From Asterias rubens (lineage: Eukaryota; Echinodermata; Asteroidea; Forcipulatida; Asteriidae), in NCBI RefSeq assembly GCF_902459465.1, contig NC_047062.1:1676501-1740500 (forward strand): a stretch of DNA of 64,000 bases, given 5' to 3'. This document shows, piece after piece, positions 22,014-34,034 of the stretch (positions are counted from its first letter, which is position 1; the number at the start of each line of letters is the position of its first letter). Both the position numbers and the translations under genes were made by a program. The notes beneath the pieces are model-generated. The model made no database searches. It was not told where the DNA came from and worked only from the letters and a program-made list of their open reading frames with translations.

Positions 22014-22382
22014 TTAACTTCAAGACACTGGACACTATTGGTAAGTGTCAAAGACCAGTCTTCTCACAGAACCTGTGAAAATTTTAGCTCAATATTGGTC
22101 GTTGAAGTTGCAAAATTATTGAAAGAAAAAACACCCTTGTCACACGAAGTTGTGTGTTTTCAGATGCTTGATTTCGAGACCTCAAAATCTAATTCTAAGG
22201 TCTTGAAATCAAATTCGTGGAAAATTACTTCTTTCTCGAAAACTATACGTTTAATACTTCAGAGGGAGCCGTTTCGCACAATGTTTTATACTATCAACCT
22301 CTCCGCCATTACTCGTTACCAAGTAAGGTTTTATGCTAATAATTGTTTTGATTAATTACCAATAGTGTCCACTGCCTTTAAA
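22014..22382 (+). mobile_element. Family A MITE
   Basis: Starts near caagacactggacactattgg and ends tagtgtccactgcctttaa. It contains the internal inverted pair gatttcgagacctca / tgaggtctcgaaatc in diverged form. It is followed within 50 bp by an opposite-strand copy. Confidence 0.85.
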
Positions 22383-22430
22383 GGTTACCGCCCCGGTTCC
22401 GACTTTCTCGATATTTAAAGCTGCAGTGCA

Positions 22431-22786
22431 TTAAAGGCAGTGGACACTATTGGTAATTACTCAAAATAATTATTAGCATAAAACCTTTCTTGGTGACGAG
22501 TACTGGGGAGAGTTTGATGGTATAAAACATTGTGAGAAACGGCTCCCTCTGAAGTGCCATAGTTTTCGAGACAGAAGTAAATTTCCACGAATTTGAGGTC
22601 TCGAAATCAAGCATCTGAAAGCGCACAACTTCGTGTGACAAGGGTGTTTTTTTCCTTCATAGTTATCTCTCAACTCCGACGACCAATCAAGCTCAAATTT
22701 TCAGAGCTTTGTTAATTTATACATATGTTTCCACCAAGTGGAAAGATTGGTCACTGACAATTACCAGTAGTGTCCACTGTCTTTAA
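22431..22786 (-). mobile_element. Family A MITE, inverted relative to its neighbour
   Basis: TTAAAGGCAGTGGACACTAT at the left end and tgtccactgtctttaa at the right. With 22014-22382 it forms a head-to-head pair separated by about 50 bp, which could fold into a large cruciform. Confidence 0.88.
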
Positions 22787-22798
22787 TAACCTTGGCTT

Positions 22799-22960
22799 TT
22801 GATGTGCAGGCACAGGCGATATACGTATAGCCGAAGGTAAAGCCTTTCTTAGCAATAATGAAGCAGGATACCGTCACATAGCAAAAAGTTGACATTGTAA
22901 TTTGGCTGGTAACCTCATTCCTGTTTACATGATTTTGTTCTGCTTGGCTTATTTCAGTAC
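22799..22960. mobile_element. Family B element fragment
   Basis: Matches other copies in gaagcaggataccgtcacat and ggctggtaacctcattcctg. Neither terminus is recognisable. Confidence 0.55.
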
Positions 22961-23151
22961 TAAACAGGGCACATGTCAGGATCCGGATCGGTCCGCGTAC
23001 TATACACACGATATCTTGAAATGATTGAGCTTCCAATCTTCTCGTGCGGTCTCCAGTTTTTATCAAATTGATTTATAGGCTCAATGACAGCACGTGATAA
23101 TTCACCTTGATTGCTTTAAGATACCAGTCATTCTAAAAATATTTCGTTTCA

Positions 23152-23528
23152 TTAAAGGCATTGGACACGTTTGGTAACATTGTCAAAGATTCTCACTTCG
23201 TGTCACATACTATGCATAAAATGACAAACCTATATATATGTTTGGACTCTTGTCATCGAAGTTGCAACAGAATAATGAAAGAAATAATACCCTTTCGCAT
23301 AAAGAAAATGTGCGTGCTCTCAGATGCGTAATTAAAATGCTTTAGCTGAAGTCTTCTATTATTTGAGAGTGAGAAATTACCTCTTTCTCAAAAACTACGT
23401 TACTTCAGAGGAGTCGTTCCCCACATTGTGTTATGCTGTCAACAGCTCTCCATTGCTCGTTACCAAGTAAGTTTTTATACTGCTATTGGTTTTGAGTGTA
23501 AATTACCAAACGTGTCTAGTGGCTTTGA
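23152..23528 (+). mobile_element. Family A MITE, diverged subfamily
   Basis: Ends ttaaaggcattggacacgtt and aaacgtgtctagtggcttt. It has ctcttatttgag-type internal sequence shared with the copies at 37100 and 39453, marking a second subfamily (acgtttgg instead of actattgg). Confidence 0.8.
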
Positions 23529-23529
23529 G

Positions 23530-24463
23530 TTTCTACCAGTCCTCTGGCAGTTCAACCTACCCGTCTCCATAAACTAAATGACATCAATCGTCATCTGCAT
23601 AGTGCATTAGCGCATTGCATTCGTGTCAGTCAACATTCTACCCTTGACCTTCGAAGTTGACATTATTTTCTTAACTGTTTACTTCGAGTTGAAGTTTAAC
23701 TTCGAAGGGCAGGTCATGACTGTTTAATTAATGAAAAATACATTTGCCTTTAGCCACATGCTGACATGTTCCTACATCAGTGACAATCAAAAGCATCACC
23801 AGTGCTATAAAGGGTCTGCGTTTGGTAATGACTGAAAATTAATGGCAATAAGAACTTACTTATATATCTGGTTTGCGGTAACACCATGTGTTTATCTACT
23901 TGCCATGTAGAGCTTTTTTCAGAGAACTGTCTTGCTTTAAATTTATACTGTGGAGCAGATTTTTCGGACTTTTCGGGAGACTTCTCAGTTCTGAAAAAAA
24001 AACCTGTCCTAGGCGGAAGGTATATAAAATTGGCTTGGACTACTTTAGCTTATAGGATCGTAATTAACTGCACGACTGCGGAGTGAGTTTATAATTGGTC
24101 CTGCACAAGTAGTGCCTACAACAGCTTTTGATATAGTATAATGACTGTTGAGAAAATTTCATTCCGAAGTACAGCGTTTATGGAAAAAGTTATCACCTTT
24201 GTATCATCAAAATATTGAATCTCTGAGAAGATCTCGGATTGTGTATTCCATTTGTAGTTATATTCTTTATGCGTTGACATATACCACTCACACCGTTAAA
24301 TACATTTTACAAAAAGAGGACAATCATCTTTTCAACTATTTTTTTTATGAAGGGTCTGACTAGCCAATATTCTCTGCATCGAAAAAAAAGAAAGATAATT
24401 AAAGAGTGAGTAGGCCTACTTGAACTGAAAGCACCACTAGTATACCCCAGTCAATTTAATTTT
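23530..24463. other. No gene seen
   Basis: Only short frames (under 75 codons). A small inverted pair cttcgaagttgac / gaagtttaacttcgaag lies at 23650-23710. Confidence 0.55.
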
Positions 24464-24838
24464 GATAATAATAATAATAATAAAAAGACATTTGTAAAGC
24501 GCCTAATGCAAAAGCCTCTAAGCGCATTAAAGGAACAATAAAATAAACAATTAGAGAAAGATACAAGATACAAATAGGCAAATTACAAAAAAGAAGCTTT
24601 AAACAAATGAGTTTTCAACAAGGACTTAAAACATTGTAAAGTATTAGCTTGGCGAATATGCACAGGAAGACTATTCCAAAGAAACGGTGCGGCGTAAGAA
24701 AAAGATCTGTGGCCATAAAAAATGGAAGAAGCTCTAGTAGCAGAAAGCAGTGACTGTTGAGATGATCGTAAAGTCCGAGTAGGGGAATAATGATGAACAA
24801 TATGGTGAGAACGAGGCAGACAAGAAACGAGGCTAAGA
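24464..24838 (-). pseudogene. CR1/L2-like LINE 3' end
   Basis: The minus strand reads HHYSPTRTLRSS, YGHRSFSYAAPFLWNSLP and FKSLLKTHLFKASFL then a stop. An untranslated tail with tttgtaaagcgcc in reverse and a (TTA)n end at 24464-24482 follow. The segment is uninterrupted over about 80 codons. Confidence 0.85.
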
Positions 24839-25994
24839 TCTTCCTATGATCTCCACGGCATATTGTGCAAATCGACGGAAAACTTGTATCGAGCTAGCAA
24901 GGCACTACTCAGTAGTTCAAAATCAAACAGAGCCGGTACCTCGATACTGTATTTTGAAAGATAATATCGCACCTATGGCGGCGTGTTTTCAATTTCGGAA
25001 CAGCCGGACGCTCACATAATTATTGAAAGCACGCTTGTGAGGATAGTTCCTGGATGGAAAAAATCCGCCAAACTTCCGTATAATGTAAGGGAAACCCGGG
25101 TATAAATGGGTACATGCGATGGTAGATGGCGATATTGTGTATGAAAAAGCATTTGGAGCGCTATGGTTGCCTAGGTTGTATACTCCACAGGGAGATGAGA
25201 AATGTAAAAGGAATGTTATTTGCCCAATGACGAGAGAAGCCTATCGATACAATTGAAATGCGCAGAAGAACATGACCTCAAATGGGCTGAGGATTTTATT
25301 CATGTTTGAATAAATTGTCGAATTTGGTATAATGTGGAGACCGACGAAATCGCCTGTACATGGTGTTAAATCATACTTGTGAGGACAATTAGTGGAGGAT
25401 AAAATACCCGTCAAATTCCAGTACAAAGGAACATTAATGATATCAAGCTGAGTATTTTGTTTCTTTTTGAACAGGAACGAAACGTCTCCACGGGGGTTTC
25501 TTTAAAGGAGAACGATGCTGACCATGGATTTTCGTGTGAAAACAAATACCTCGGGGATGTTGAAAAGAAGGAAAAATTTCAGAACAAACCTCATCTCCAC
25601 AGGGATGCATTAATTTGAGAATTTGAGAAATTTGTATGCGCGTTCCTTGTCGGATAGCAATTAAATACGGTCTCGATAGCTGTGTTTGAGTAATGTGGGC
25701 CCCCGGGCGGTGAAATATAAATCCATAGACAAAAGAACATGAATAAATTAGGAGGAACGACGTGCATAAAATGATTTAAAACAGAGTCATATCAAGAGTT
25801 ATGTGACTCGGAAGAAAAATTGTACACGTATGACGAGGATTTCTTTACCTGCAGCTAGTTTGTGTTGTAAATGCCATTGGCGTAATCGTTCCCAGGGCTT
25901 TACTGCACCAACGTATTTCGTATTTTAATGACGAGGTAATTTGATTTCCGCACTCCAGTTTCACCCAACCGGTCTATTTAAATTATAATATTAA
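24839..25994. other. No gene seen
   Basis: Unassigned sequence between a LINE end and a family A MITE, with no frame above 61 codons. Confidence 0.55.
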
Positions 25995-26120
25995 TTAAAG
26001 GCACTGAACACGATTACTCAAAATGGTTATTGGCATAAAACCTACTCGGTAACGATGTTCGGTAACGATGTTCTTAGTCAAAAACATTGTGAGAAATGGC
26101 TCACTCTGAAGTAAAGCCAC

Positions 26121-26174
<54 letters not shown>

Positions 26175-26404
26175 TCTCACTCAATTGAGACAGACTTAAG
26201 CTGAAGCCTTTTATTATGCATCTGAAATCACACCAATTTGTGCAAAAAGGGTGTTATTTTTTCGTTCAATTTTTTTCTTGCAGTTGCGATGACCAAATTA
26301 TTTAGTCCAAGTTATCCCAGGGTTGTTAGTTTATGCAAATGTTGGGATGTAGCAAGTGAGCATACTTGTTTTTGACAATTACCAAACGTGTCAAGTACCT
26401 TTAA
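25995..26404 (-). mobile_element. Family A MITE with internal GA microsatellite
   Basis: Ends ttaaaggcactgaacacg and cgtgtcaagtacctttaa. It is interrupted by a (GA)n tract at about 26125-26171. Confidence 0.8.
26125..26171. repeat. (GA)n microsatellite
   Basis: About 23 uninterrupted GA dinucleotides inside a family A MITE. Confidence 0.95.
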
Positions 26405-27265
26405 TTATATGTAATCCCATTTTGCTGAAAACAAAGCGAGTGTTTCATATGTATTCTTTAAACGTTTCTTATTGCATAAACAACAGTTCTATTGCAGTGG
26501 TGAAAAGAAAGTAAATAGTTTGAGTTAGTTGCTGAAAATATACACCCTTCGGTTGCAAACACTGCCCCATATAACATTGTTGAAATTATCTGTGTTTCTG
26601 TAGTGTGTTTGAAATTGTGCATGGTAGTCACAGAGCGTGATTTTAGCCTCTGTTTTTCAGATGCTTTTCATCAGTGACACAAACAGAGAGAGTCACGACG
26701 AAAACCCGAGGCGGGAAACATGTATTTAACACATGGACGAGAATCAAGATCAACAACACGGTGTGCTGGGCTGTGAAGCGAGCCCCCCTCCCTCTAGTTG
26801 ATGCATAGGTATACATAAACCTATATACTAGAGTCGATGTCTCTGTGGGGAGAGGCCCCGCCACCGACCCGACCCCTTGACGAAATAATAAGAGAGAAAA
26901 GGGAAATCTGCTCATGCTGTATCGATCAGATCATTTCAGAATCTATTGAATTCCCCCCCAAAATAAAAAATTGCATTACTCATTGAACTTTTACCAAAGG
27001 TTAATGTTCTGATATAACACAAAAACCTTTAGAAGTACAACCGCCACCAGGGGCGGGTTAGAGGACACACCACAACATCGTAATCGTAGCCAATCTTATT
27101 TTCACTCCCAGGCACCAGTAGCCTACTGCTTTTAGAGGTGTACAATGTCGTGTATTCATCGATCCACATGATGGGGCTTAGAGCGGTATGTAGGAAACGA
27201 GGTTATGAGGAAGGAAGGTTATTCTACGTACGGACGGGGGAAAGAAAGGGCAGATTCATGATTGT

Positions 27266-27799
27266 GGACCGGTGTGGCGGTTTTAACTTTCAGCCGTGTT
27301 CAGTTTTCCGCATGACCAAATACGGTAACATTACGTCATGCGATGCCTGCGCACAGCAAGCGAAAGTAGTCCATTTTTAGTGCCGTATTGAGTCATCCGT
27401 GTTACTCTCTCCGGTAGCTGTCATGGCGGCGTCCAAGAGTACAACGAGCGGCGAACGCGTGGATCGTATGAGAGAATTTGGTGTGAAGACCAAGCAAATT
27501 ATCCTGTATTTATACCGAACGAGCGTCAGAGAATCAGAAGAATTTTTTATTATTCTGGTTTAGTTTATTAAATTTATTTATTACCGTGTTTTATTTTATT
27601 TTATTTGTTTAGTTATTTTTTTTATTTCACTGAACTACAGTACTTGCCAGGGTACTTGCGGCGGTATTTTTGTCTGGCTACGTCACCCGGAAAACTGAAC
27701 ACGCCGGAAAGCTAAAACCGTTCGAACAACGTGTTGAAATGTCCGGCTACGTCACCCGGAAAACTGAACACGGCGGAAGACTGAAACCGCCACACCGGG
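27266..27799. mobile_element. Foldback element with one arm duplicated
   Basis: Left arm 27266-27330 (accggtgtggcggttttaac, cgtgttcagttttccg) is inverted relative to 27735-27799 (cggaaaactgaacacggcgg, aaccgccacaccgg). The right arm also exists as a second direct copy at about 27671-27710. The spacer holds an ATG GCG GCG frame (27423) and an AT-rich tract at 27540-27640. Confidence 0.75.
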
Positions 27800-28025
27800 T
27801 GGTGAAAGCGGTGGCGATATTAAAACCAAAAGAGGTGTCTATTTTTGCGTTAGATCCTGCAAACGCAACCACAATGGGGCATACGGTCCCACCTCGTTCC
27901 CATGGATGATCGATCTCGCCACGCAATTTTGCCACATGTCTTGCCATGTTGCTAGGCTCAGTTGCAACATGGAGGCGTGTGTGGAAAGACTACTTGTCTT
28001 TGATCATCATTGGGTGCGTTCGATA

Positions 28026-28123
28026 AGCTTCCCCGGGTCTACCCCGGTGTGTGGCGTTTTCTTTTTTCAGGACTTACGTGTGCAGATAATTACCCCACAC
28101 ACCGGGGTCGACCCAGGGAAGCT
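28026..28123. repeat. Inverted repeat, about 30-bp arms
   Basis: agcttccccgggtctacccc / ggtgtgtgg pairs with ccacacaccgg / ggtcgacccagggaagct. The loop is about 40 nt. Confidence 0.85.
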
Positions 28124-28439
28124 AAACGAAAGCACCCATTATCGGTCCAAATATAGTAAGGCTGTGTAAAAGGAATTAACTTAATACAACATGACAGAAA
28201 ATGGTAGACGCGAATTGTGCGGAGGTGCGTTTTTGAGCAAGCGTCGTGCAACTTGGAGGACATTCTCTCCCTGCAACTGAGATTCAAAGTATTCGCCCAA
28301 GACGTCATAGACCGCCATCTTTGCTGCCTAACAGTGGAGAAGTGCATGCGTTATGCACTGCTCACGACCCTCAGCCAATGAGCGTGCAAGTTTCATTAAC
28401 GATGGCGGCTTATTCAAGGGATGCATGGTGCCGGTGTCC

Positions 28440-28920
28440 CATGCAATGATGTCCTCTATGCAATACTATCCGTAGGACATTATTGCATACGCAATAATGT
28501 CCGCCGGACGGTTTTGCATAAGGAATCGTGTCCGCCCGGACGCTGCTGCATTATGCAATTGTGTCCGCCCGGACACATTTGCATATGCAGTTGTGTCCGC
28601 CCCCGTGCAAAACCGTCCTTTCAGTTAATTAAACGCCCTTGACGTTCGTCATTTTTTTACAAGCTACGTGCATGTCATGAATGACATGGGAAATGTTCGG
28701 CCGTTGGGTATTCGCTTCAATCATGAAGTACGTGAATATTCATGCTGCATATACGTAGGTTCAGTGCATGCACGATCGCTTCCTTACGCGCGCACATACA
28801 ATCATGTACAGTCATGTACATGTCCACCGGACGGTTTTTGCATAGCTCCGGACACGATTGCATATGCAAAAGTGTCCGGATCGGACAGTATTGCATGGCG
28901 GACACAATTGCATCTTCGAA
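28440..28920. repeat. Dispersed short palindromes: tgtccg(n)cggaca with tgcat spacers
   Basis: At least eight variants of gtccgcccggac / tccggacac alternate with ttgcata or tgcaattg motifs at 28445-28615 and 28820-28915. Spacing is irregular, so this is not a simple satellite. The origin is unknown. Confidence 0.7.
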
Positions 28921-28960
28921 AAGGGCCTTTGGCGCTATACTGTCACTGGTGTCCTTATCG

Positions 28961-30292
28961 TTACACATGTTAGCATGGAGCAGGCAATCGGGACCATGTC
29001 CTGAAATCCTGAGGCTGGTTCCAAAATGGTCGACCACAGAAGTCAACCAATGGTCGACCAGCCTGGGTTCGAGTCAAATAGTCAACCTTAAGTTAACAAT
29101 GGTGCAGACTCGAACTTACTCCTAGGGGATAATGATGACGTCAGGTGAATTTGGCCAATATCAGGATTGTTATAGACTTGTGACTTTACCTTATAAAAAC
29201 ACAATGACTCGAAACCCGTAACCCGTGATCGGAATGGGAAAACAAGTTCGGTTCCTTAGCCCTCACAAGGTAAACGGTATATATTATCAGTAGGCATATT
29301 GGCTTAATCATTAGAAACTATCCCCCTCCCCTCTTGCGTGGGGTTAATTAAGTTGGACTGCAGTTCGTTGGAGCCCCATCGCTGCGAATCTCTCTCGTGG
29401 CATATTACATCCCATCCACTTTGAATCATTTAGACACGGCATTTTGTACTATGCGTGTTTTATCGAGGCAGGAGTCAATTAAAGACAGGTGAAACCCACA
29501 CCCTACTCTGGAATTGTAAGGAATGATTAACATCAGCCGGGAAAGATAAACTCTTTCATTTGGCGAGGTGTATCCCCGAGACGTTACTGAGTTTTCATTA
29601 TTACTCCTATAGCCTTACCTCCCTTAAAAGGTTTCAAACATCTTATAATGACATCGTTTGCTGCAACCGTTAGATGAACTGGATAACTCTATGAAATATG
29701 TGTGCCGGACGTTGCCTAGACTTGATACAAGTCGGGTCTCTGGCTAACCGATCCAACAGTACAGAGCTAACTATGATGAGCCGTTTAAAAATGTGCACAT
29801 AAAGCTGCATGCGATGCAGTAGATTATCAACCGACCAAGGATTCGATGAAAGTTCGACTTGGGTCAAGTCTAAACTTTGCCGTGCAATTCGCAGTTTTAA
29901 GTGTGTTTCCTCCCTGTATGTGCGAGGTTCGTTTTGCACTCTTGTTATATCACATCGGGCAGAGCATTATACCTTAAAGATGGCGGCTTCAAGTAGCCTT
30001 AATTCAAGGCTCTTGACCTGGATATTACGAATTAGTCCATGGGCAAACTGCCTGGATATATAGCTTTAACCTTGCTGTAATACACACGGCGTCGTGAAGG
30101 CTATGCTCTATCAGTAAAGCGGCGATCAATGACAGAAAAATTTCCTCCAAAAACGATTTCCAATGCAGTATTTGTATTACTGGGAATTGTGAATCGATCA
30201 ACATACCATCACGTCTTGAAACAAGACTTTACCCCAAGAGTGATGTAGTATTCCATCATAGTTACACACACAAACATGGACTGTGTTAAAAA
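28961..30292. other. No gene seen
   Basis: Contains only short frames. A small inverted pair gttcgagtc / gactcgaac is at 29068-29115. Confidence 0.55.
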
Positions 30293-30450
30293 GGCCCTTT
30301 TAAAAACCACGGTTTCGGCTTTGGATTCGGCTTCAGGCTCCGTCCTCTCGTCTGAAACCCTAAGCGCCTGTACGCAAAGCACGCGCAATTTGTCGAAACA
30401 ACCGCGGGTCCAAGCTAGCCTGAGCCGAATCTGGGGTTTCAAAAAGGGCC
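30293..30450. mobile_element. 160-bp hairpin MITE, family E
   Basis: ggcccttttaaaaaccacgg pairs with the end ggggtttcaaaaagggcc. The core is shared with 11752-11911 (gcgcctgtacgcaaagcacg is the reverse complement of that element's centre). Confidence 0.85.
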
Positions 30451-31103
30451 ATATTCTCGTTAGTGTAGTTAACTCACTGCATGACTATTGTGGAGGTCAA
30501 ATCTAGACTAACGAGCTCAAATGAAGTAGGCAGTTTGTTGATTCAGCGATACTTCAACAAATAATGTATAGCTTCTCTTTTCTTAAGGATAGGCCTATCG
30601 TATAGTCATACCATAAGGTAGGTAGGTGATGGTATTTTGCCTTCGTCATTTGATAGAGTATAGAATGAACAAGAAATGGCAGCCATGCGCGATGTTTGAA
30701 AACTAGGGCATACTTGCTATTCACCTACATTTTGTTTTCAAAGGACAAACCTGCGATGGGCCTTCAGCCATATATCTTTCTTATTATACACTCTCTAAAA
30801 GAAATATAACAAATTACCAGCCATTCACGATATTGGAAAACTGGGGCTCACTTGCTATTCCACTTACATTTTGTTTTCAAAAGACAATCCTGCAGTGGCC
30901 CTACAGCAACATATCTTCCAAAAACACTCTCTGAGCAAACAAGCAATGACAGCCATTCACTTTTTCGAAAATAATGGCCTGTTTGGTTTCTACTTGCATT
31001 TTGTCTTCAAAAGACAAGCCTGCGATAGCCCTACAGTCAAATATTTTTCGCATGACATACTCTGACTGTGTGTCATAGTTATAATGCTTGTATCATTAAA
31101 CAT
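30451..31103. other. Three diverged copies of a short unit
   Basis: The phrase cattttgttttcaaaagacaa(g/t)cctgc recurs at about 30728, 30866 and 30996, each with agccattcac and ctacagccata-like context about 110-130 bp apart. This suggests an old tandem repeat. No gene. Confidence 0.6.
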
Positions 31104-31489
31104 TTAAGACACTGGACACTATATATTAGTAATTGTCAAAGACCAGTCTTCTCACTTGGTGTATCAAAATATGCATAAAATAACAAAACTGTAAAAATTT
31201 GAGCTCAAGGGGTCGTCGAAGTTGCGAGGAAAAAAAATGAAAGAAAAAACACCCTTGTCCCACGAAGTTGCTTTCAGATGGTTGATTTCGGGACCTCAAA
31301 AATCTAATTCTGAGGTCTCGAAATCAAATTCGTGGAAAATTACTTCTTTCTCGAAAACTATGTCACTTCAGAGGGAGCCGTTTCTCACAATGTTTTATAG
31401 CATCAACCTCTCCCCATTACTCATTACCAAGTAAGGTTTTATGCTAATAATTATTTTGGGTAATTACCAATAGTGTCCACTGCCTTTAA
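31104..31489 (+). mobile_element. Family A MITE
   Basis: Begins ttaagacactggacactata and ends atagtgtccactgcctttaa, with all internal landmarks (caaagaccagtcttctcac, agggagccgtttctc) present. Confidence 0.88.
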
Positions 31490-31705
31490 TCATTAGAGGC
31501 ACAATATTCATCCAAATATTTCCCATGTCTGCCCGCTATCAAAACACGATGCAGTCTCATTCTCCATGGATTTCAATTTAAAACAAGAGTGTAGTCTGAT
31601 AGGTAAAATAATATGTCTGCGTATGACGTGCTTTATTGTAGCCATGAGGTATGTATCATGCTCAATTTCTTTGCATCCACTCGATTTTTTCTTCTTCTCA
31701 TATTA

Positions 31706-32040
31706 TTAAAGGCACTGGACACATAATTACTTAAAATAAGTGTTATCATAAAAACTTACTTGGTAATGAGCGATAGAGGGTTGTTGCGGTATAAAACATT
31801 GTGAGAAACGGCTCCCTCTGAAGTGACGTAGTTTTCGAGAAAGAAGTAATTTTCCACTAAAATATCTGAACTTGATTTCGAGACCTCAGAATTAGATTTT
31901 GTAGGTCCCGAAACAAGCGTCTGAAAGCACACAACTTCATGTGACAAGGGTATTTTTTCTTCCATTATTATCTCGCAACTTCGACGACCAATTGAGGTCA
32001 TGAGGTGTTTTTTGTGCATAGTTGAGATACACCAAGTGAG
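31706..32040 (-). mobile_element. Family A MITE, right end lost
   Basis: Starts ttaaaggcactggacacata. Similarity fades after gagatacaccaagtgag, before the expected second terminal repeat. Confidence 0.8.
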
Positions 32041-33410
32041 ATGTTCTGTTTACAGTGTTTTCATATGCAGTGTTATTGGAGAAGAACTTAAGACCATCTG
32101 CATCGTAGAACAAACATTTGATGACACAGAACTGTCGGGGACGATATTATTTGCGGCGCCAAAGCTAACGATGGAAATTTGTTCCAAGAAAATGTTGGTT
32201 GTGTTTGGTGACGCACTGATGTGATGGAAACAACATCAAGCTCACTTTGGTTTCAGAATTGTCAAAACAACCTGCACCAAAATATGCTGCTAAGAATGCA
32301 TTCAGGTTTAATGAGATTTACTTTTTTGATCTTCATGAAAATAGGCGTTTAAGTTGCATAAGGTTAAAACCATTTGCATAACGGCAACGTGGCAAGATTT
32401 ATGTTTGTTTTAACTCGTTCCTAAAGAGTACCTTTCCTATTTTGTTTATTTTACTTACTCGGTTGGTGCTGTAGCTTTGTTGCTATGGTGGCCTAGTGCA
32501 TTGTATTTTTGGTGTCTACATGGTTACGTATTGTCATTATACCTAATTGGCAATAGGCCTATACAGTGTACTAGAATGTCTATGTTTTAAAAAATGTGGA
32601 CATCAAAATGCAACTCTAATCTATAAGGACTGCTTGTCTTCAACGACAGTCAGGATAAAATACTTGTCATCAGCCGTGAAACTCATGGGTCCCCTTATTA
32701 AAGATGGACCTCTTGCAGAAAGCCAGAATAGTTTCATCTCAGTCGTGCATGAACGTCGCGACGTAGAGAGTTTACAAAGATAATTGGAGGCCGTTGGGGA
32801 CAACCGTAATTTCAGTTTAGGGAAAAAATGGTTTGCGAGTAGAAGCAACAACGCGATTGTTCTGTCCAATAAGCTCGTGGGCCCCGGGATCACGAGCCCC
32901 CATCACCTATCCGGGGTCTGACCCTCTACTGTGTAATGAACTTCCTCAAGTGCCAGGGTAAAAAAATTAAAGACATGGCCATTATTATTGACAAGGTTGC
33001 TTTTCAGTGTTAAATCAACCATTGAATTGTTAGGCATAAGTGACAAGTCTTTATTAAGTTAGTTTTTTTTTAATCAAGTGTCCCTGAACGCAGTGCGAGT
33101 TGCTGCGCATTTTGTTGCACCGTTAGAAAAGGGGTGGGGGGGGGGGGTACAGTTTTACATGGTATCTCGGGAAACGTTTTAGAGCATGAAACATTGACCC
33201 CTAAAACGGAATAGCCATGTTACTCGTTCGTAGGTTCTTTTTTCTCTCTCTCTCACAAGTGACGGTGAATGTGTTTTATTTTTTTCGATTTTACATTTTG
33301 TTGGATTAGCTATAGGCCCGACCAGAACTGAGGGGTCAGATTCCATATTATTTTTGTTGGTTTTCACCTAATAAATTACAACAAATCGATTCGGGAAGAT
33401 ATTTGTATTT
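32041..33410. other. No gene seen
   Basis: Short frames only. Includes a poly-G tract near 33138-33147 and a ctct microsatellite near 33245. Confidence 0.55.
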
Positions 33411-33725
33411 AAAGGCGTTGTATATACCTTTGGTTTTTGGAATCGTTCGATTGTTTTAATTCTATATTAATGTAATTGTATACAAATAGAGTAATCTGTG
33501 AAATTTCATTTAAAAAGGTGTTCGCCGTTTTGAGATTTCGCCGAAGCTCCGGAGCAAATAATGTCCATGCAGGAAGAATAATCCCCAAAACGAATATAAA
33601 AAAAACGCAGTCTCTGAGAAGCGTTACCGGTATCGCTTCGCACGAGTTTCGGGGGATAAACAGTTGTATATGTTCCTATTAGTACTACCCTGCAGTAGTT
33701 GCGAAGTGAATGTTTCTCAAAATGC
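33411..33725. mobile_element. Probable TTAA-type element, uncharacterised family
   Basis: Starts tttaaaggcgttgtatatacctttggttttt. Related starts occur at 40303 (ttaaaggcattgtatacctt) and 55371 (ttaaaggcaaagtataactt) with the shared cgattgttttaat motif. The right boundary is a guess. Confidence 0.45.
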
Positions 33726-33994
33726 ATTATCCAAAGCCGTTGTTTAGGGCTCTTCTCAGCACGTACGTTTGTATTGCCATTAATTTTCAGAGTCTAGGTA
33801 ATTACTTGTTTTCCCCCTCCTCTTCCCACCCTTGATATTGTCCTTTGTGTTTCCATCTTCTTGTGGCCAAGCCAGTCCCTTCCCTTCAACCCCCCCTGTT
33901 GTCCCATATTAATTGTTTACCCCTTGCTTTTTTTCTGCATGCTTTCTAACCCCATTCATGTATTTCCACTTCACTGCTTATGGGTTGTCATTTA

Positions 33995-34034
33995 GGCTTC
34001 GAGAAAGACTCTGCTGGGGTCGAAACGTCAGGCC
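33995..34034 (+). ncRNA. Hammerhead-ribozyme-like relic
   Basis: A 5-bp helix gactc/gggtc with loop tgctg precedes GAAAC and then gtcaggcc. The left side aggcttcgagaaa would correspond to a decayed ctgacga core. Hammerheads with this layout are known in Penelope-like and other retroelements. The conserved CUGANGA core is not intact, so activity is unlikely. Confidence 0.3.

Noticed and set aside
22038..22355. 105-codon frame inside a MITE, and many similar 60- to 100-codon frames in other family A copies
   Set aside because: The element has no conserved coding frame across copies; the frames differ by indels and are chance openings.
28668..29125. Overlapping frames of 101, 109 and 127 codons on both strands
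   Set aside because: They arise over a palindromic repeat cluster where stop codons are depleted on both strands; no homology is visible.
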